Assembly: GCF_017744835.1 (NCBI RefSeq) | Contig: NZ_JAGIAM010000005.1 | Span: 1 to 64,000 of the forward strand | DNA from: Sphingomonas sp. | GTDB lineage: Bacteria > Pseudomonadota > Alphaproteobacteria > Sphingomonadales > Sphingomonadaceae | DNA: 64,000 nucleotides | Direction: 5' to 3' | Part shown: positions 9,328 to 17,603 of the stretch, piece after piece | Layout: every line of letters starts with the position of its first letter | Position numbering within the stretch: position 1 is the stretch's first letter | Program-made: the position numbers and the translations under genes | The notes under the pieces: model-generated | The model's input: the letters and a program-made list of their open reading frames with translations, nothing else | Database searches by the model: none | Told to the model about the DNA's origin: nothing

Positions 9328-9764
9328 CCGAGCTTCCCCATGTCGAGATCGCCACCGACGGCGCGTGCAAAGGCAATCCCGGACGCGGCGGCTGGGGCGT
9401 GGTGCTGCGCATGGGCACGACCGAGAAGGAGCTCTCGGGGAGCGAGGCGCACACCACCAACAACCGCATGGAGCTGATGGCCGCGATCCAGGGGCTGAAG
9501 GCGCTCAAGCGGCCGTGCCGCGTGACGCTTTCGACCGACAGCCGCTATGTGATGGACGGCCTCACCAAATGGATCCACGGCTGGCTCAAGAACGGCTGGC
9601 GGACCGCGGACAAGAAACCGGTCAAGAACGCGGAGCTGTGGCAGGAGCTGCTCGCCGCCTCCAAGCCCCACCGCGTCGAATGGGTGTGGGTAAAGGGCCA
9701 CGCCGGCCACCCCGATAACGAGCGCGCCGACAAGCTGGCCAGCGACGCGGCGCTGAGGGCGTAG
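9324..9764 (+). CDS. rnhA: Ribonuclease HI
   Basis: Cleaves the RNA strand of RNA-DNA hybrids in the cytoplasm. The 146-residue protein has all four acidic catalytic residues: D12 ([11 protein letters not shown]), E50 (NNRMEL), D72 (STDSRYV) and D136 (DNERADKLA), plus the conserved histidine in VKGHAGH. Length matches the bacterial family. Translation is probably coupled to thrB by the four-base overlap; thrB-rnhA is a common pairing in sphingomonads and other alphaproteobacteria. Confidence 0.97.
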   Translation: MTELPHVEIATDGACKGNPGRGGWGVVLRMGTTEKELSGSEAHTTNNRMELMAAIQGLKALKRPCRVTLSTDSRYVMDGLTKWIHGWLKNGWRTADKKPVKNAELWQELLAASKPHRVEWVWVKGHAGHPDNERADKLASDAALRA

Positions 9765-9790
9765 AGTCGGATTCGGCCGAACTAAAATCC

Positions 9791-9888
9791 GTACCCGGCG
9801 AAGGCTGGGGCCCGGTATGGAGCAGCCTGGAGGGGTATGGGAACCTCTCGAATGACATAGCAACTGGGCCCCGGCCTTCGCCGGGGCG
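9791..9888. repeat. Palindromic repeat (CCCGGCGAAGGC family) between convergent genes
   Basis: ACCCGGCGAAGGCTGGGGCCC on one side pairs with GGGCCCCGGCCTTCGCCGGG on the other, about 60 bases apart. It sits between the end of rnhA and the end of the minus-strand metallohydrolase. This is a separate sequence family from the CCCTCCCC repeats. A bidirectional terminator role is inferred. Confidence 0.65.
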
Positions 9889-9919
9889 CTGCCTGCTTCA
9901 GGACAACGGATCGACCCGC

Positions 9920-11416
9920 TTAGCGCGGCTCCACATAGATCGGGTTGCCGACGAGGATCAGCGCGCCGCTGCCGTCGCCGACATCGGCGCGGACCCAGTG
10001 GCGGCCGCCGTCGCTGCGCCATTCGGGCATGGTGATGCTGCCGTCGGCGGCGATGCCCTTGCGCCAGGCCGGATCGGCCTTGCCGTCGATGATCAGCTGG
10101 ACCGCGCCGCCGGTGACGCCCTTCACCTCGGCCGTGAAGCGCACCGCGCGGCCGCGGGCGACGCTGAGGGTGCCCCCCATCGCCGCGGTCTGACCGCCGC
10201 TGGTCGCCGAAAGGTCGAGCAAGCGGTCGCGGCTGCCCTGGACGTCGATGAACACGCGGCCTGCGCGGATGCCGTCGAGCAGGCCCTGCAGCGACAGCGC
10301 CTCCATATGGACGACCGTCGTCGGCGTGCCGATCGCGCCGAGCTTGTCGAGCGGGATGCCGGCATTGTGGTTGTCGCTGCCGCCGATCGCCGTGACGTGC
10401 CGGCCGGCGTTCAGCAGCTTGTGCCAGAAGGCGAAGCCCTGGAGCGGGCTTTCGGCCGAGCCGGTCTCGGCCATGGTGCCCCCGTTGACGACCTCGACCG
10501 CCTGCACCGCGCCCTCGGGCAAATCGTCGATCCGCCAGCCGCAACCCATGCAGATCTCGCCCGAAGGCGCGCCCGGGTGGTTGATCGAAACCAGGCCCCC
10601 TTCGCGCTTCACCGCGTCCATCCACTTGGCCGCCTCGGCATAGCTGGGCGCGAGCGTGCGGAAGTCGAGGAAGTCGGTCGGGCCGAACACGTTGGAATGG
10701 CCCTGGAAGGTCGTGACCTCGCGCCCCGGCACGAGCAGCAGCCTGTCGAACGCGCCCTGCAGCTCGCGGAGCGCGGCATAATGGGCAGTGGTGTTGTGAT
10801 CGGTCAGCGCGATGAAATCGAGCCCGCGCTCGGCGGCGGTGGCGACGGTGCGATAGACCGGGCACGGCACCTTCTCGCCCGCCTGCGACAGGCATTTGCC
10901 GTCGCTGTTGCCGCTGTGCATGTGCAGGTCGCCGCGATACCAGCCCGGCGCCGGGTTGATCGGCCGGTCGGCGAAGGACTGGACGACCGGCTGGCGCTCG
11001 ATGAAGACCTGCGCCTCGAACCTGGCCTCGACGCCCAGGCGGATGTTGGGCACGCCGAGGATCAGCCGCCATTGCCCGGCGGGAAGCGGCCCGGGGAGAT
11101 AGCCCGGCGTCGCGTCCTCCACGCTGAGCGTCATCGCGTCGCGCGTGCCGCCGCTCCAGCCGCGGAAGCGCTGCGGATCGGCGAGGCCGAGGTCGACGAC
11201 CGTATGCTGCTCCTTGCCGTAGCGGACGCGGATCGTCAGCCGCGTCACGCCTTCGGGAAGATCGAACGGGACTTCGTGATAATGCTCGTAATCGGCACGC
11301 GTGATCGCGCCGCTGAGCGTGCGCCAGGGAGCCGGGCCCGCCTCCTGCGCGAGCAGGCGGCCGGGCGCCAGCACGGCGAGCGCCAGCGCCAGCGCGGCGA
11401 GCACGGCTCCCCGCAC
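9920..11416 (-). CDS. Secreted CehA/McbA-type PHP metallohydrolase
   Basis: A 498-residue protein with a signal peptide (hydrophobic stretch ending LLAQ, about residue 24). The catalytic half has the PHP-domain metal motifs: GDLHMHSGNSDG, FIALTDHN, a later HPG and GSDNHNAG, matching CehA/McbA family hydrolases, of which characterised members cleave carbamate esters. An N-terminal beta-rich region precedes the PHP domain. The start is a GTG at 11416, two bases after the stop of the TonB-dependent receptor, so the two are one operon and act on opposite faces of the outer membrane. The natural substrate is unknown; a carbamate or phosphoester brought in by the receptor is only inference. Confidence 0.85.
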   Translation of the reverse strand: MRGAVLAALALALAVLAPGRLLAQEAGPAPWRTLSGAITRADYEHYHEVPFDLPEGVTRLTIRVRYGKEQHTVVDLGLADPQRFRGWSGGTRDAMTLSVEDATPGYLPGPLPAGQWRLILGVPNIRLGVEARFEAQVFIERQPVVQSFADRPINPAPGWYRGDLHMHSGNSDGKCLSQAGEKVPCPVYRTVATAAERGLDFIALTDHNTTAHYAALRELQGAFDRLLLVPGREVTTFQGHSNVFGPTDFLDFRTLAPSYAEAAKWMDAVKREGGLVSINHPGAPSGEICMGCGWRIDDLPEGAVQAVEVVNGGTMAETGSAESPLQGFAFWHKLLNAGRHVTAIGGSDNHNAGIPLDKLGAIGTPTTVVHMEALSLQGLLDGIRAGRVFIDVQGSRDRLLDLSATSGGQTAAMGGTLSVARGRAVRFTAEVKGVTGGAVQLIIDGKADPAWRKGIAADGSITMPEWRSDGGRHWVRADVGDGSGALILVGNPIYVEPR

Positions 11417-11418
11417 GA

Positions 11419-13890
11419 TCAGAATCGGTACATGAGCGCGGCGCGGAAGTTCCGGCCGAGCAGCGGGCGGGCGATGAAGGTATTGGCACCCGCATCGGCG
11501 TTCTGCAGCTCGCCCGCGCGCGGATTGCCTTCGGTCAGCCCCAGCGAGTTGTTGAGATTGTCGACATAGCCGTAGAGCGTCAGGCCCCCGCCGATCTCGG
11601 CGCGGGCGCTGAGATTGATCGTGGCATAGCCCGGCAGGCGCACCGAGTTGGCCGTGTCGACGTAGCGCGGGCCTTCATATTCGTACGACGCCTGCAGGCG
11701 CAGCTTGTCGCCGAGCAGGTTGAAGCCGGGCACCACGCGCACGCTGGTGGTGGGCACGCGGATCAGGCGATTGCCGTCGAAGTCGAAGGTCTTGCCCGCG
11801 GCGTCGACATAAGTGAGCCCCTTGTAGCGCGGGTCCTGGAGCGTCGCGGTCGTGGACACGTCGAACCAGCGCGCGGGGCGCACCGTGCCCTCGAGCTCGA
11901 CGCCGAAGGTCTGGGTGTCGGCGAAGCGCGCCTCGCTTACCGCCGGACCGTTCAGGTCGAAGCGGTAGTTCGTGAACGAGACATTGTGGTACTTGGTCCA
12001 GAAGCCGGTGGCGTAGAGCTCGATCAGCCGGTCGGCATATTTGAGACCGACTTCGCCAAGGTCCATCGTCTGGACGACGGGCTTGGCAGTCGGACTGGTG
12101 ACGTAGTTGCCCAGGCTCGGCAGGCGGTTGGCCGAGGTGTAGCGCGCGAACAGGCCGGCGCGCCGGCTGAACTGGTAGTTGGCGCCGACCGTCCAGGTCG
12201 CGCGGCTGAAGTTGTTGTCGTAATTGGCGTAGACGCCGCTGCCGGTCGAGATCGACGACGTCGCCGGGTTGGCCGGGTTGAGGTTGACCGTCTTCTTCAG
12301 CGCCACCGTGCCGCGCGCGTTCATCGTCTCCCAGCGCACGCCGCCGTCGATGCGCAGCTCGGGGGTCACCTGCCATTCGTCGGCGAGGTAGAGCGCATGC
12401 GTGGTCTGCTCGCCGTGCGCGTCCTCCCACTCATAGCCATATTTGTAGATGCCGTTGTCGGTGAAGGTCTTGAGCACCGTGCCGGCGGCGTCGACCGCGA
12501 CGAGGTTCAGCAGCCGCGCATTGTCCTGCACGTCGAGCAGCGCGGTCGAGGAATAGCGGCTGAAATCCTCGTCGATATGGGCGAAATAATAGCCGAAGGT
12601 GATGTCGTGGGTCATCGAGCCCATGTCGAAGCGATGCGAGATGCGCGTGTCGCTCATGAACTCCTTCACCGGCAGGGTGAGGCCGCGCAGGCCGCCGACG
12701 ATGACCAGCCCGTTCCCGTTCTGGGCGGCATTGTCATAGACCTGGGTCGGCGTGGTCACGTAGCGCAGCTGCAGCGCCGTCGCGCCCGGCACGGTGGCGA
12801 GCATCGGCGCGGCCTGGGTGAGCAGGCTGGTCGCGCTCTGCAGCGTGTTGGGGAACACGCCGTTCCGCTGGGTCGCGGTGTCGTTGTAGCGGCTGGTGTT
12901 GCTGATCTTCCAGTCGTCCCAGGGCTCGAACTCGAACTTGGCGGTCAGCTGGGTGCGCTTGACCTGGGTGCCGACGCTGTTGTCGAAATCATAGGTGCTG
13001 CCATCGCCCATGATCATCTTGACGCGCTCGGTCTCGGGCCCCGCGACCGTGCCGTAATGGCCGTCGAAGCCGGGCACCGCGCGGATCTTGCCGTCCGGAT
13101 AGGTGCGCATCGGGATGCCGGTGTAGAAGACGACGGTGTCGTCGACGCGCTTGGCGTCGAAGCTGAAGCTGGCGCGCTCCCACTGCTTCGAGATGGTGGC
13201 GCGCAGCTGGCCGCCGCGGTTGCCGGTGAAGCCGGGGTCGCGCACGCCGCCCTCGGAGCGGTAGAAGCCGCCGATCGCGAGCTTCCAGTCGTCGCCGATC
13301 GGCGCGCCGGCCCAGAAGTCCATGCGATAGAGGCTGTCGGCGCCGAGCGTCGCCTTGACCAGCCCCTCGGCCTTGTCGCCCACCTGGCGCGGGATGAAGT
13401 TGACCGCGCCCGCCGGCGCGTTCGAATAGAAGAGCGAGGCCGGGCCGCCGCGGACGACTTCGATGCGCTCGATCGTCTCGTCGAGGCGGAACACCTGGTC
13501 GCCGTTCAGATAGCCCAGCGCCGGATCGTGCTGGATCGGGATGCCGTCTTCGAGTAGCTGGATCGAGCCGAAGCCGTCGACCGGCACGCCGCGCGCACGC
13601 ACGTTGCCGCTCGCCTCGCCGCCCGAGGATTCGACCCAGAATCCGGGTACCGACTTGAGCGCCTCGGTGACGCTTGTCGGCGCCTGCAGCCGCAGCTTCT
13701 CCTCTTCGATGCGCGTGACCGAGAAGCTCATCTCGGCGCGGGTGCGATCGCCGGTGCCGGCGCGGCCGGTGACGACGATATCGTCGCCCGGAGCCTCGCT
13801 CTCGCCGGTCTGAGCCTGCGCGAGCGCCTGGGTGCTGGCAGTAAGAAGCAATGCGACGAGAGCGGCCCGAGCCGTTTTTGCGGCGATCAT
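11419..13890 (-). CDS. TonB-dependent outer membrane receptor
   Basis: An 823-residue gated beta-barrel receptor. After a signal peptide (AALVALLLTASTQALAQA) comes the segment DDIVVTGRAG typical of sphingomonad receptors, then the plug domain (about residues 60-165) with VTEALKSVPGF and IERIEVVRGGPASLFYSNAPAGAVNF, and a long beta-barrel ending in the aromatic terminal phenylalanine (ALMYRF). The barrel part has FecA/siderophore-receptor character, but the ligand cannot be read from sequence. The ATG at 13890 has AGGGGA eight bases upstream; an ATG at 13911 lacks one. It is followed by the metallohydrolase gene, suggesting uptake plus hydrolysis of one substrate. Confidence 0.92.
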   Translation of the reverse strand: MIAAKTARAALVALLLTASTQALAQAQTGESEAPGDDIVVTGRAGTGDRTRAEMSFSVTRIEEEKLRLQAPTSVTEALKSVPGFWVESSGGEASGNVRARGVPVDGFGSIQLLEDGIPIQHDPALGYLNGDQVFRLDETIERIEVVRGGPASLFYSNAPAGAVNFIPRQVGDKAEGLVKATLGADSLYRMDFWAGAPIGDDWKLAIGGFYRSEGGVRDPGFTGNRGGQLRATISKQWERASFSFDAKRVDDTVVFYTGIPMRTYPDGKIRAVPGFDGHYGTVAGPETERVKMIMGDGSTYDFDNSVGTQVKRTQLTAKFEFEPWDDWKISNTSRYNDTATQRNGVFPNTLQSATSLLTQAAPMLATVPGATALQLRYVTTPTQVYDNAAQNGNGLVIVGGLRGLTLPVKEFMSDTRISHRFDMGSMTHDITFGYYFAHIDEDFSRYSSTALLDVQDNARLLNLVAVDAAGTVLKTFTDNGIYKYGYEWEDAHGEQTTHALYLADEWQVTPELRIDGGVRWETMNARGTVALKKTVNLNPANPATSSISTGSGVYANYDNNFSRATWTVGANYQFSRRAGLFARYTSANRLPSLGNYVTSPTAKPVVQTMDLGEVGLKYADRLIELYATGFWTKYHNVSFTNYRFDLNGPAVSEARFADTQTFGVELEGTVRPARWFDVSTTATLQDPRYKGLTYVDAAGKTFDFDGNRLIRVPTTSVRVVPGFNLLGDKLRLQASYEYEGPRYVDTANSVRLPGYATINLSARAEIGGGLTLYGYVDNLNNSLGLTEGNPRAGELQNADAGANTFIARPLLGRNFRAALMYRF

Positions 13891-13964
13891 TCTGATGTCC
13901 CCTAACCCCATCCGCAGGACTGCGGATCGAGGGCGCGCCTAAGACCGCAAGATGACGGCTCGGC

Positions 13965-13984
13965 TGCGTTGTTGTTGCAACGCA
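13965..13984. promoter_or_regulatory. Inverted repeat upstream of the TonB receptor
   Basis: TGCGTTG-TTGTTG-CAACGCA is a perfect 7-base inverted repeat with a six-base spacer, about 75 bases upstream of the receptor start at 13890. Position and form suit a repressor operator, possibly for a LacI- or TetR-type regulator, but no regulator gene is adjacent. Confidence 0.35.
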
Positions 13985-14275
13985 ATGAAAAGCGACGGAG
14001 CGTTGATGAAACTTCCGCTTCGCCCAGCTGCGAAGAGCCTGGGTGCACTCACAGACGGCCGCTATCGTCGCGCGGGCTGGATGTCCGGGATCGGGGGAAG
14101 CAGCCTTACCTCCTTCTCCCCTTGTGGGAGAAGGAAGGGGCCCGCTCGCGCAGCGAGTGGGAAGGATGAGGGGGCTGAGTCTCACTCCCCCTCACCCTTC
14201 CGCCGACTAACGTCGGCTCCCTCCCTCTCCCACAAGGGGAGAGGGATTAAGGTCGGCAAATGAGGCGGAGCCGCT
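13985..14275. other. Intergenic region between receptor and HlyD-type gene
   Basis: No coding frame is convincing. The first half holds nothing I recognise beyond the upstream promoter area of the TonB receptor. The second half is occupied by the long palindromic repeat at 14111-14245. The two flanking genes are both on the minus strand, so this is the 3' side of the secretion operon and the 5' side of the receptor. Confidence 0.5.
14111..14245. repeat. Long palindromic repeat (CCTTCTCCCC family)
   Basis: Each outer arm is itself a hairpin: CCTTCTCCCCTTGTGGGAGAAGG at the left and CCCTCTCCCACAAGGGGAGAGGG at the right, and the two arms also pair with each other. In the middle GAAGGATGAGGGGG pairs with CCCCCTCACCCTTCC. 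The element lies just after the stop of the HlyD-type gene (14276) and could end the secretion operon transcript. Confidence 0.75.
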
Positions 14276-15466
14276 CTAGTTCAGCCGCGCCTTGATCAGC
14301 GGGCGGAGCAGATAGTTGAGCACGCTGCGCTTGCCGCTGAGGATGTCGACCTCGGCGACCATGCCGGGGATGATCGGCAGGACCTCGTTGCCGCGCTTCA
14401 ATTGCTTGCCGTCGGTGCGGATCAGGACCTGGTAATAGGATTCCTTGCCGTGCGGGGTCTGCTCCTCGATCGTGTCGGCGCTGATCTGCTCGAGCGTGCC
14501 ATTGAGGTCGCCGTAGATCGTATAGTCATAGGCAGTGATCTTGACCTTGGCGGGCATGCCCGGGACGAGGAAGGCGACGTCGCGCGGCTTGATCCGCGCC
14601 TCGACCAGCAGCTGCTCCTCCACCGGGATCACTTCCATGATCGGCTCGCCCGGCTGGATCACGCCGCCGCGCGTGTTGATGATGATCTTGTTCACTCGCC
14701 CGCGCACCGGCGAGACGATCTGGGTGCGGCGCAGCTGGTCGCCGCGCTGGCGCACGATCGGCTCGAGCGCGCTCAGATCGGCCTTCTTCTTCGACAGCTC
14801 GGTATAGGCGTCCTGCGAATAGCTGCTGCGGATCTCGGCGAGCTTGCCCTTGAGATTGGCGATCTCCTGGCTGAGCTTGAGCGCCTCCATGTCGCTCACG
14901 ACATTCTTCGCGACGAGCGGGCGCAGGATGGCGAGCTGGTCGTCGGCGATGCGGATCTGCTGCGCGATCGAGCCGGTGGTCTCGGCCAGCTTCTCGCGGC
15001 GGGAGCGGAACAGCTCGGCCTCGGTACGCGCGACCGGGCTCGCGGGATCGACCCCGGCGGGGAAGCTGATCGTGCTCTTGCCGAGCACCTCGGCCTCGAG
15101 CCGGGCGATCGCAGCCTTGAGGCCCGCGGCCTGATTGGAGGATTCGTCGAGCGAAGTCGCGAAGCGCGTGGGATCGAGCTGGACGAGCGGCTGGCCGACG
15201 TTGACCAGGTCGCCTTCCTTGACGAGCAGCGCGCCCAGGATGCCGCCTTCGAGGCTCTGGATCTTCTGCTCGCGGCTGAAGGGCACCACTCGCCCCTCGC
15301 CGCGCGTCACCTGATCGAGCTGCGCCCAGGATGCCCAGGCGATGAACAGCGCGACGACGCCGAGTACCGTCCACAGCATCAGCCGCGAGTGCGGATGCAC
15401 TTCCGCGCTGAAGGGATCGGCGAGTTCGCGCCGCAGCCGCTCGGCGGGCGTGAGGCTAAGACGCAT
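14276..15466 (-). CDS. HlyD/LapC-type membrane fusion protein of type I secretion
   Basis: The periplasmic adaptor that joins the ABC exporter to the outer membrane channel. It has 396 residues: a short cytoplasmic N-terminus, one transmembrane helix (about 31-49), a lipoyl-like half (SLEGGILGALLVKEGDLVNVGQPL), a long coiled coil (about 100-235), the second lipoyl half (VSPVRGRVNKI) and the C-terminal beta-barrel ending SVLNYLLRPLI, which is characteristic of HlyD family adaptors. It overlaps the ABC exporter gene by 11 bases and is the last gene of the TolC-ABC-HlyD operon. Substrate is very probably the giant adhesin encoded just upstream. Confidence 0.93.
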   Translation of the reverse strand: MRLSLTPAERLRRELADPFSAEVHPHSRLMLWTVLGVVALFIAWASWAQLDQVTRGEGRVVPFSREQKIQSLEGGILGALLVKEGDLVNVGQPLVQLDPTRFATSLDESSNQAAGLKAAIARLEAEVLGKSTISFPAGVDPASPVARTEAELFRSRREKLAETTGSIAQQIRIADDQLAILRPLVAKNVVSDMEALKLSQEIANLKGKLAEIRSSYSQDAYTELSKKKADLSALEPIVRQRGDQLRRTQIVSPVRGRVNKIIINTRGGVIQPGEPIMEVIPVEEQLLVEARIKPRDVAFLVPGMPAKVKITAYDYTIYGDLNGTLEQISADTIEEQTPHGKESYYQVLIRTDGKQLKRGNEVLPIIPGMVAEVDILSGKRSVLNYLLRPLIKARLN

Positions 15467-17603
15467 CGGCGGTCCCTTCCTTGGGCGGCACGCGGACCTG
15501 ATCGCCCGACACCAGGCCTTCGAGCGGCCCGTCCATGATCACTCGCCCCTGGCGCAGCACCACGGCGCGGTCGACCAGCGCGAGCAGGCTGCGCTTGTGG
15601 GTGGTGGCGATCAGCGTGCGGCCGCCCAGCCAGTTCTTGAGATAGTCGATCACCTGCTTCTCGCTGGCCTGATCGAAGAAGGCAGTGGGCTCGTCGAGCA
15701 GCACGATCTGGGGATCCTGGAGGATCACTCGGGCGAGCCCGACCGCCTGGCGCTGGCCGCCGGAGAAGCTGGCGCTGCTCTGGATCGGCATGTCGAGCCC
15801 CAGCGGATGCGCGCGGACGAAGGCGCCGAGGCCGACTGCGTCGAGCGCCTCGAACACCTCCTCGTCCGCCAGCGCCGCGCCGCCGAGGTTCAAATTCTCG
15901 CGCAGCGTGCCGTGGAGCAGCGCCACGTCCTGCGGCAGGAAGCCGATCGCGCGCCTGCGGTCGGCGGGATCGATCGTGTGGATGCTGACGTCGTCGAGCA
16001 GGATGCGCCCGCCGCTCTCGTCGCCGAAGCCCGAGAGCAGGCGCAGCAGCGTCGATTTGCCCGCGCCGTTGCCGCCAAGCAGCGCGACGCGTTCGCCGGG
16101 GCCGACCGACAGCGACGCGACGTTCACCACCGGCGGGCTCTCGCCGTACTGGATCTTCACTTCCTCCAGCCGATAGCCGCCGCCGATCCGCTCCTTGCGC
16201 ACGAAGCTCCGACCCGCGGGCCGCTCGGTGGGGGACGACATGAGCTGGTCGAGCCCCTCCAGCGCGACGCGCGTATGCTGCCAGCGCGCGAGGATCGACG
16301 CGGCCTGCGACATGGGCGCGATCCCGCGCGACGTCAGGATCGAGCAGGCGACGAGCGCACCCACCGTCATTTCCCCGGTGCTGATGCGATAGACACCGAA
16401 GACGATCACCCCGACATAGCCGAGCTGCTGGACCATCGACGCGCTATAGGCGAGCATCGACGCGAGTTTGGAGGTGCGGCTGGAGGTCGCGGCGAGCTCG
16501 GCGGTGAGATTCTCCCACAGGTGCAGCGCGCGGCCCTCGCCATGCGCGGCCTTGAGCGTCTCCAGATTCTCGATCGATTCGAGCAGGATCGCGTTCTTGA
16601 CCGCGCCTTCGCGCAGGTTGCTCCGCGAGAGCGCGCCGAGCTTGCGCTGGCTGAGGATGCCCGGCAGCACGATCAGCAGGATCGCCCCGATCGGCACCCA
16701 GACGATCGGCCCGCCGAGCAGCGCGATCAGCGCGAGGAAGATCAGCACGAACGGCAGGTCGCTGATCATCGCCGCGCTCGAGGACGTGAAGAACTCGCGC
16801 ACCGATTCGAATTCGCGCACCTGGGTGCTGAACGCGCCGAGCGACGGCGGCTTGGCGGCGAGCCGGGTGCTGAGCACGCGCTCGAAGAGCTGCGACGAGA
16901 GCTTGAGATCCAGCCTTTTGCCCATCGTGTCGAGGAGGTGCGCGCGCATGATGCGCAGCGCCGCTTCGAGCAGCAGCGCAAGACCCACGCCGCTGGCGAG
17001 AATCCAGAGCGTGTCGAACGCCGCGTTCGGCACCACGCGGTCATAGACCTGCATCGAGAACAGCGCCGAGCCGATCGCGAGCAGGTTCGCCATCAGGGCG
17101 GCGAGTGCGACTTCGAGATAGTCGCGGCGATGGCGCTTGAGCGTCGCGAAGAACCAGTGCTCGCCCGTGGTCCGAGCGAAATCGCCGGCGCGGCCGTCGG
17201 ACCGGTAGCGCGGCTTGGCGAAGACCGCAGTGCCGGCATAGAGCGCGGCCAGCTCGACGCGATCCATGTGCTGCCGCCCGCCGCCGCTGCCGGGAAGCAG
17301 CAGCTCGGCGCCGTCTTCGTCGAGCGTCGCCAGCACCACCCACTCGCCGTTGGCGAGCTCGAGCAGCGCGGGCAGCAGATAGGGCTCGATATCGTCGAGC
17401 GCATAGGGGACGACGCGCGCCGCCATGTCGATGCGACGGAGCGCCCGCGGCACCATCGCGGCGGGCAGTCGGCCCTGCTGGAGCGGCATGCCGTCGCCAA
17501 GCTCGGCAGCGTTGGTCGTTCGGCCGAGCGTATTGCACAGCAGCGCCAGGCCTTCGCGCAGCGGATCGGGCCGGGGACCCGGGCCGGGCAGGATCGTCGC
17601 CAT
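15456..17603 (-). CDS. Type I secretion ABC exporter (LapB/HlyB-like)
   Basis: A 715-residue inner membrane exporter with permease and ATPase fused. Residues 1-130 form a C39-like domain; I see no convincing catalytic Cys-His pair, so it is probably a non-cleaving substrate-recognition domain as in LapB and HlyB. Six membrane helices follow (about 160-430). The ATPase has Walker A GGNGAGKST near residue 510, signature SGGQRQ, Walker B IVLLDEP near 632 and the H-loop ATTH. The ATG at 17603 shares one base with the stop of the TolC-type gene, showing translational coupling. The arrangement with a BapA/LapA-like adhesin suggests it exports that adhesin. Confidence 0.93.
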   Translation of the reverse strand: MATILPGPGPRPDPLREGLALLCNTLGRTTNAAELGDGMPLQQGRLPAAMVPRALRRIDMAARVVPYALDDIEPYLLPALLELANGEWVVLATLDEDGAELLLPGSGGGRQHMDRVELAALYAGTAVFAKPRYRSDGRAGDFARTTGEHWFFATLKRHRRDYLEVALAALMANLLAIGSALFSMQVYDRVVPNAAFDTLWILASGVGLALLLEAALRIMRAHLLDTMGKRLDLKLSSQLFERVLSTRLAAKPPSLGAFSTQVREFESVREFFTSSSAAMISDLPFVLIFLALIALLGGPIVWVPIGAILLIVLPGILSQRKLGALSRSNLREGAVKNAILLESIENLETLKAAHGEGRALHLWENLTAELAATSSRTSKLASMLAYSASMVQQLGYVGVIVFGVYRISTGEMTVGALVACSILTSRGIAPMSQAASILARWQHTRVALEGLDQLMSSPTERPAGRSFVRKERIGGGYRLEEVKIQYGESPPVVNVASLSVGPGERVALLGGNGAGKSTLLRLLSGFGDESGGRILLDDVSIHTIDPADRRRAIGFLPQDVALLHGTLRENLNLGGAALADEEVFEALDAVGLGAFVRAHPLGLDMPIQSSASFSGGQRQAVGLARVILQDPQIVLLDEPTAFFDQASEKQVIDYLKNWLGGRTLIATTHKRSLLALVDRAVVLRQGRVIMDGPLEGLVSGDQVRVPPKEGTADAS

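Noticed and set aside
15456..17603. Possible C39 peptidase activity of the ABC exporter
   Set aside because: The N-terminal domain has the right size but I see no convincing Cys-His catalytic pair, as in LapB and HlyB, so it is called a C39-like domain only.
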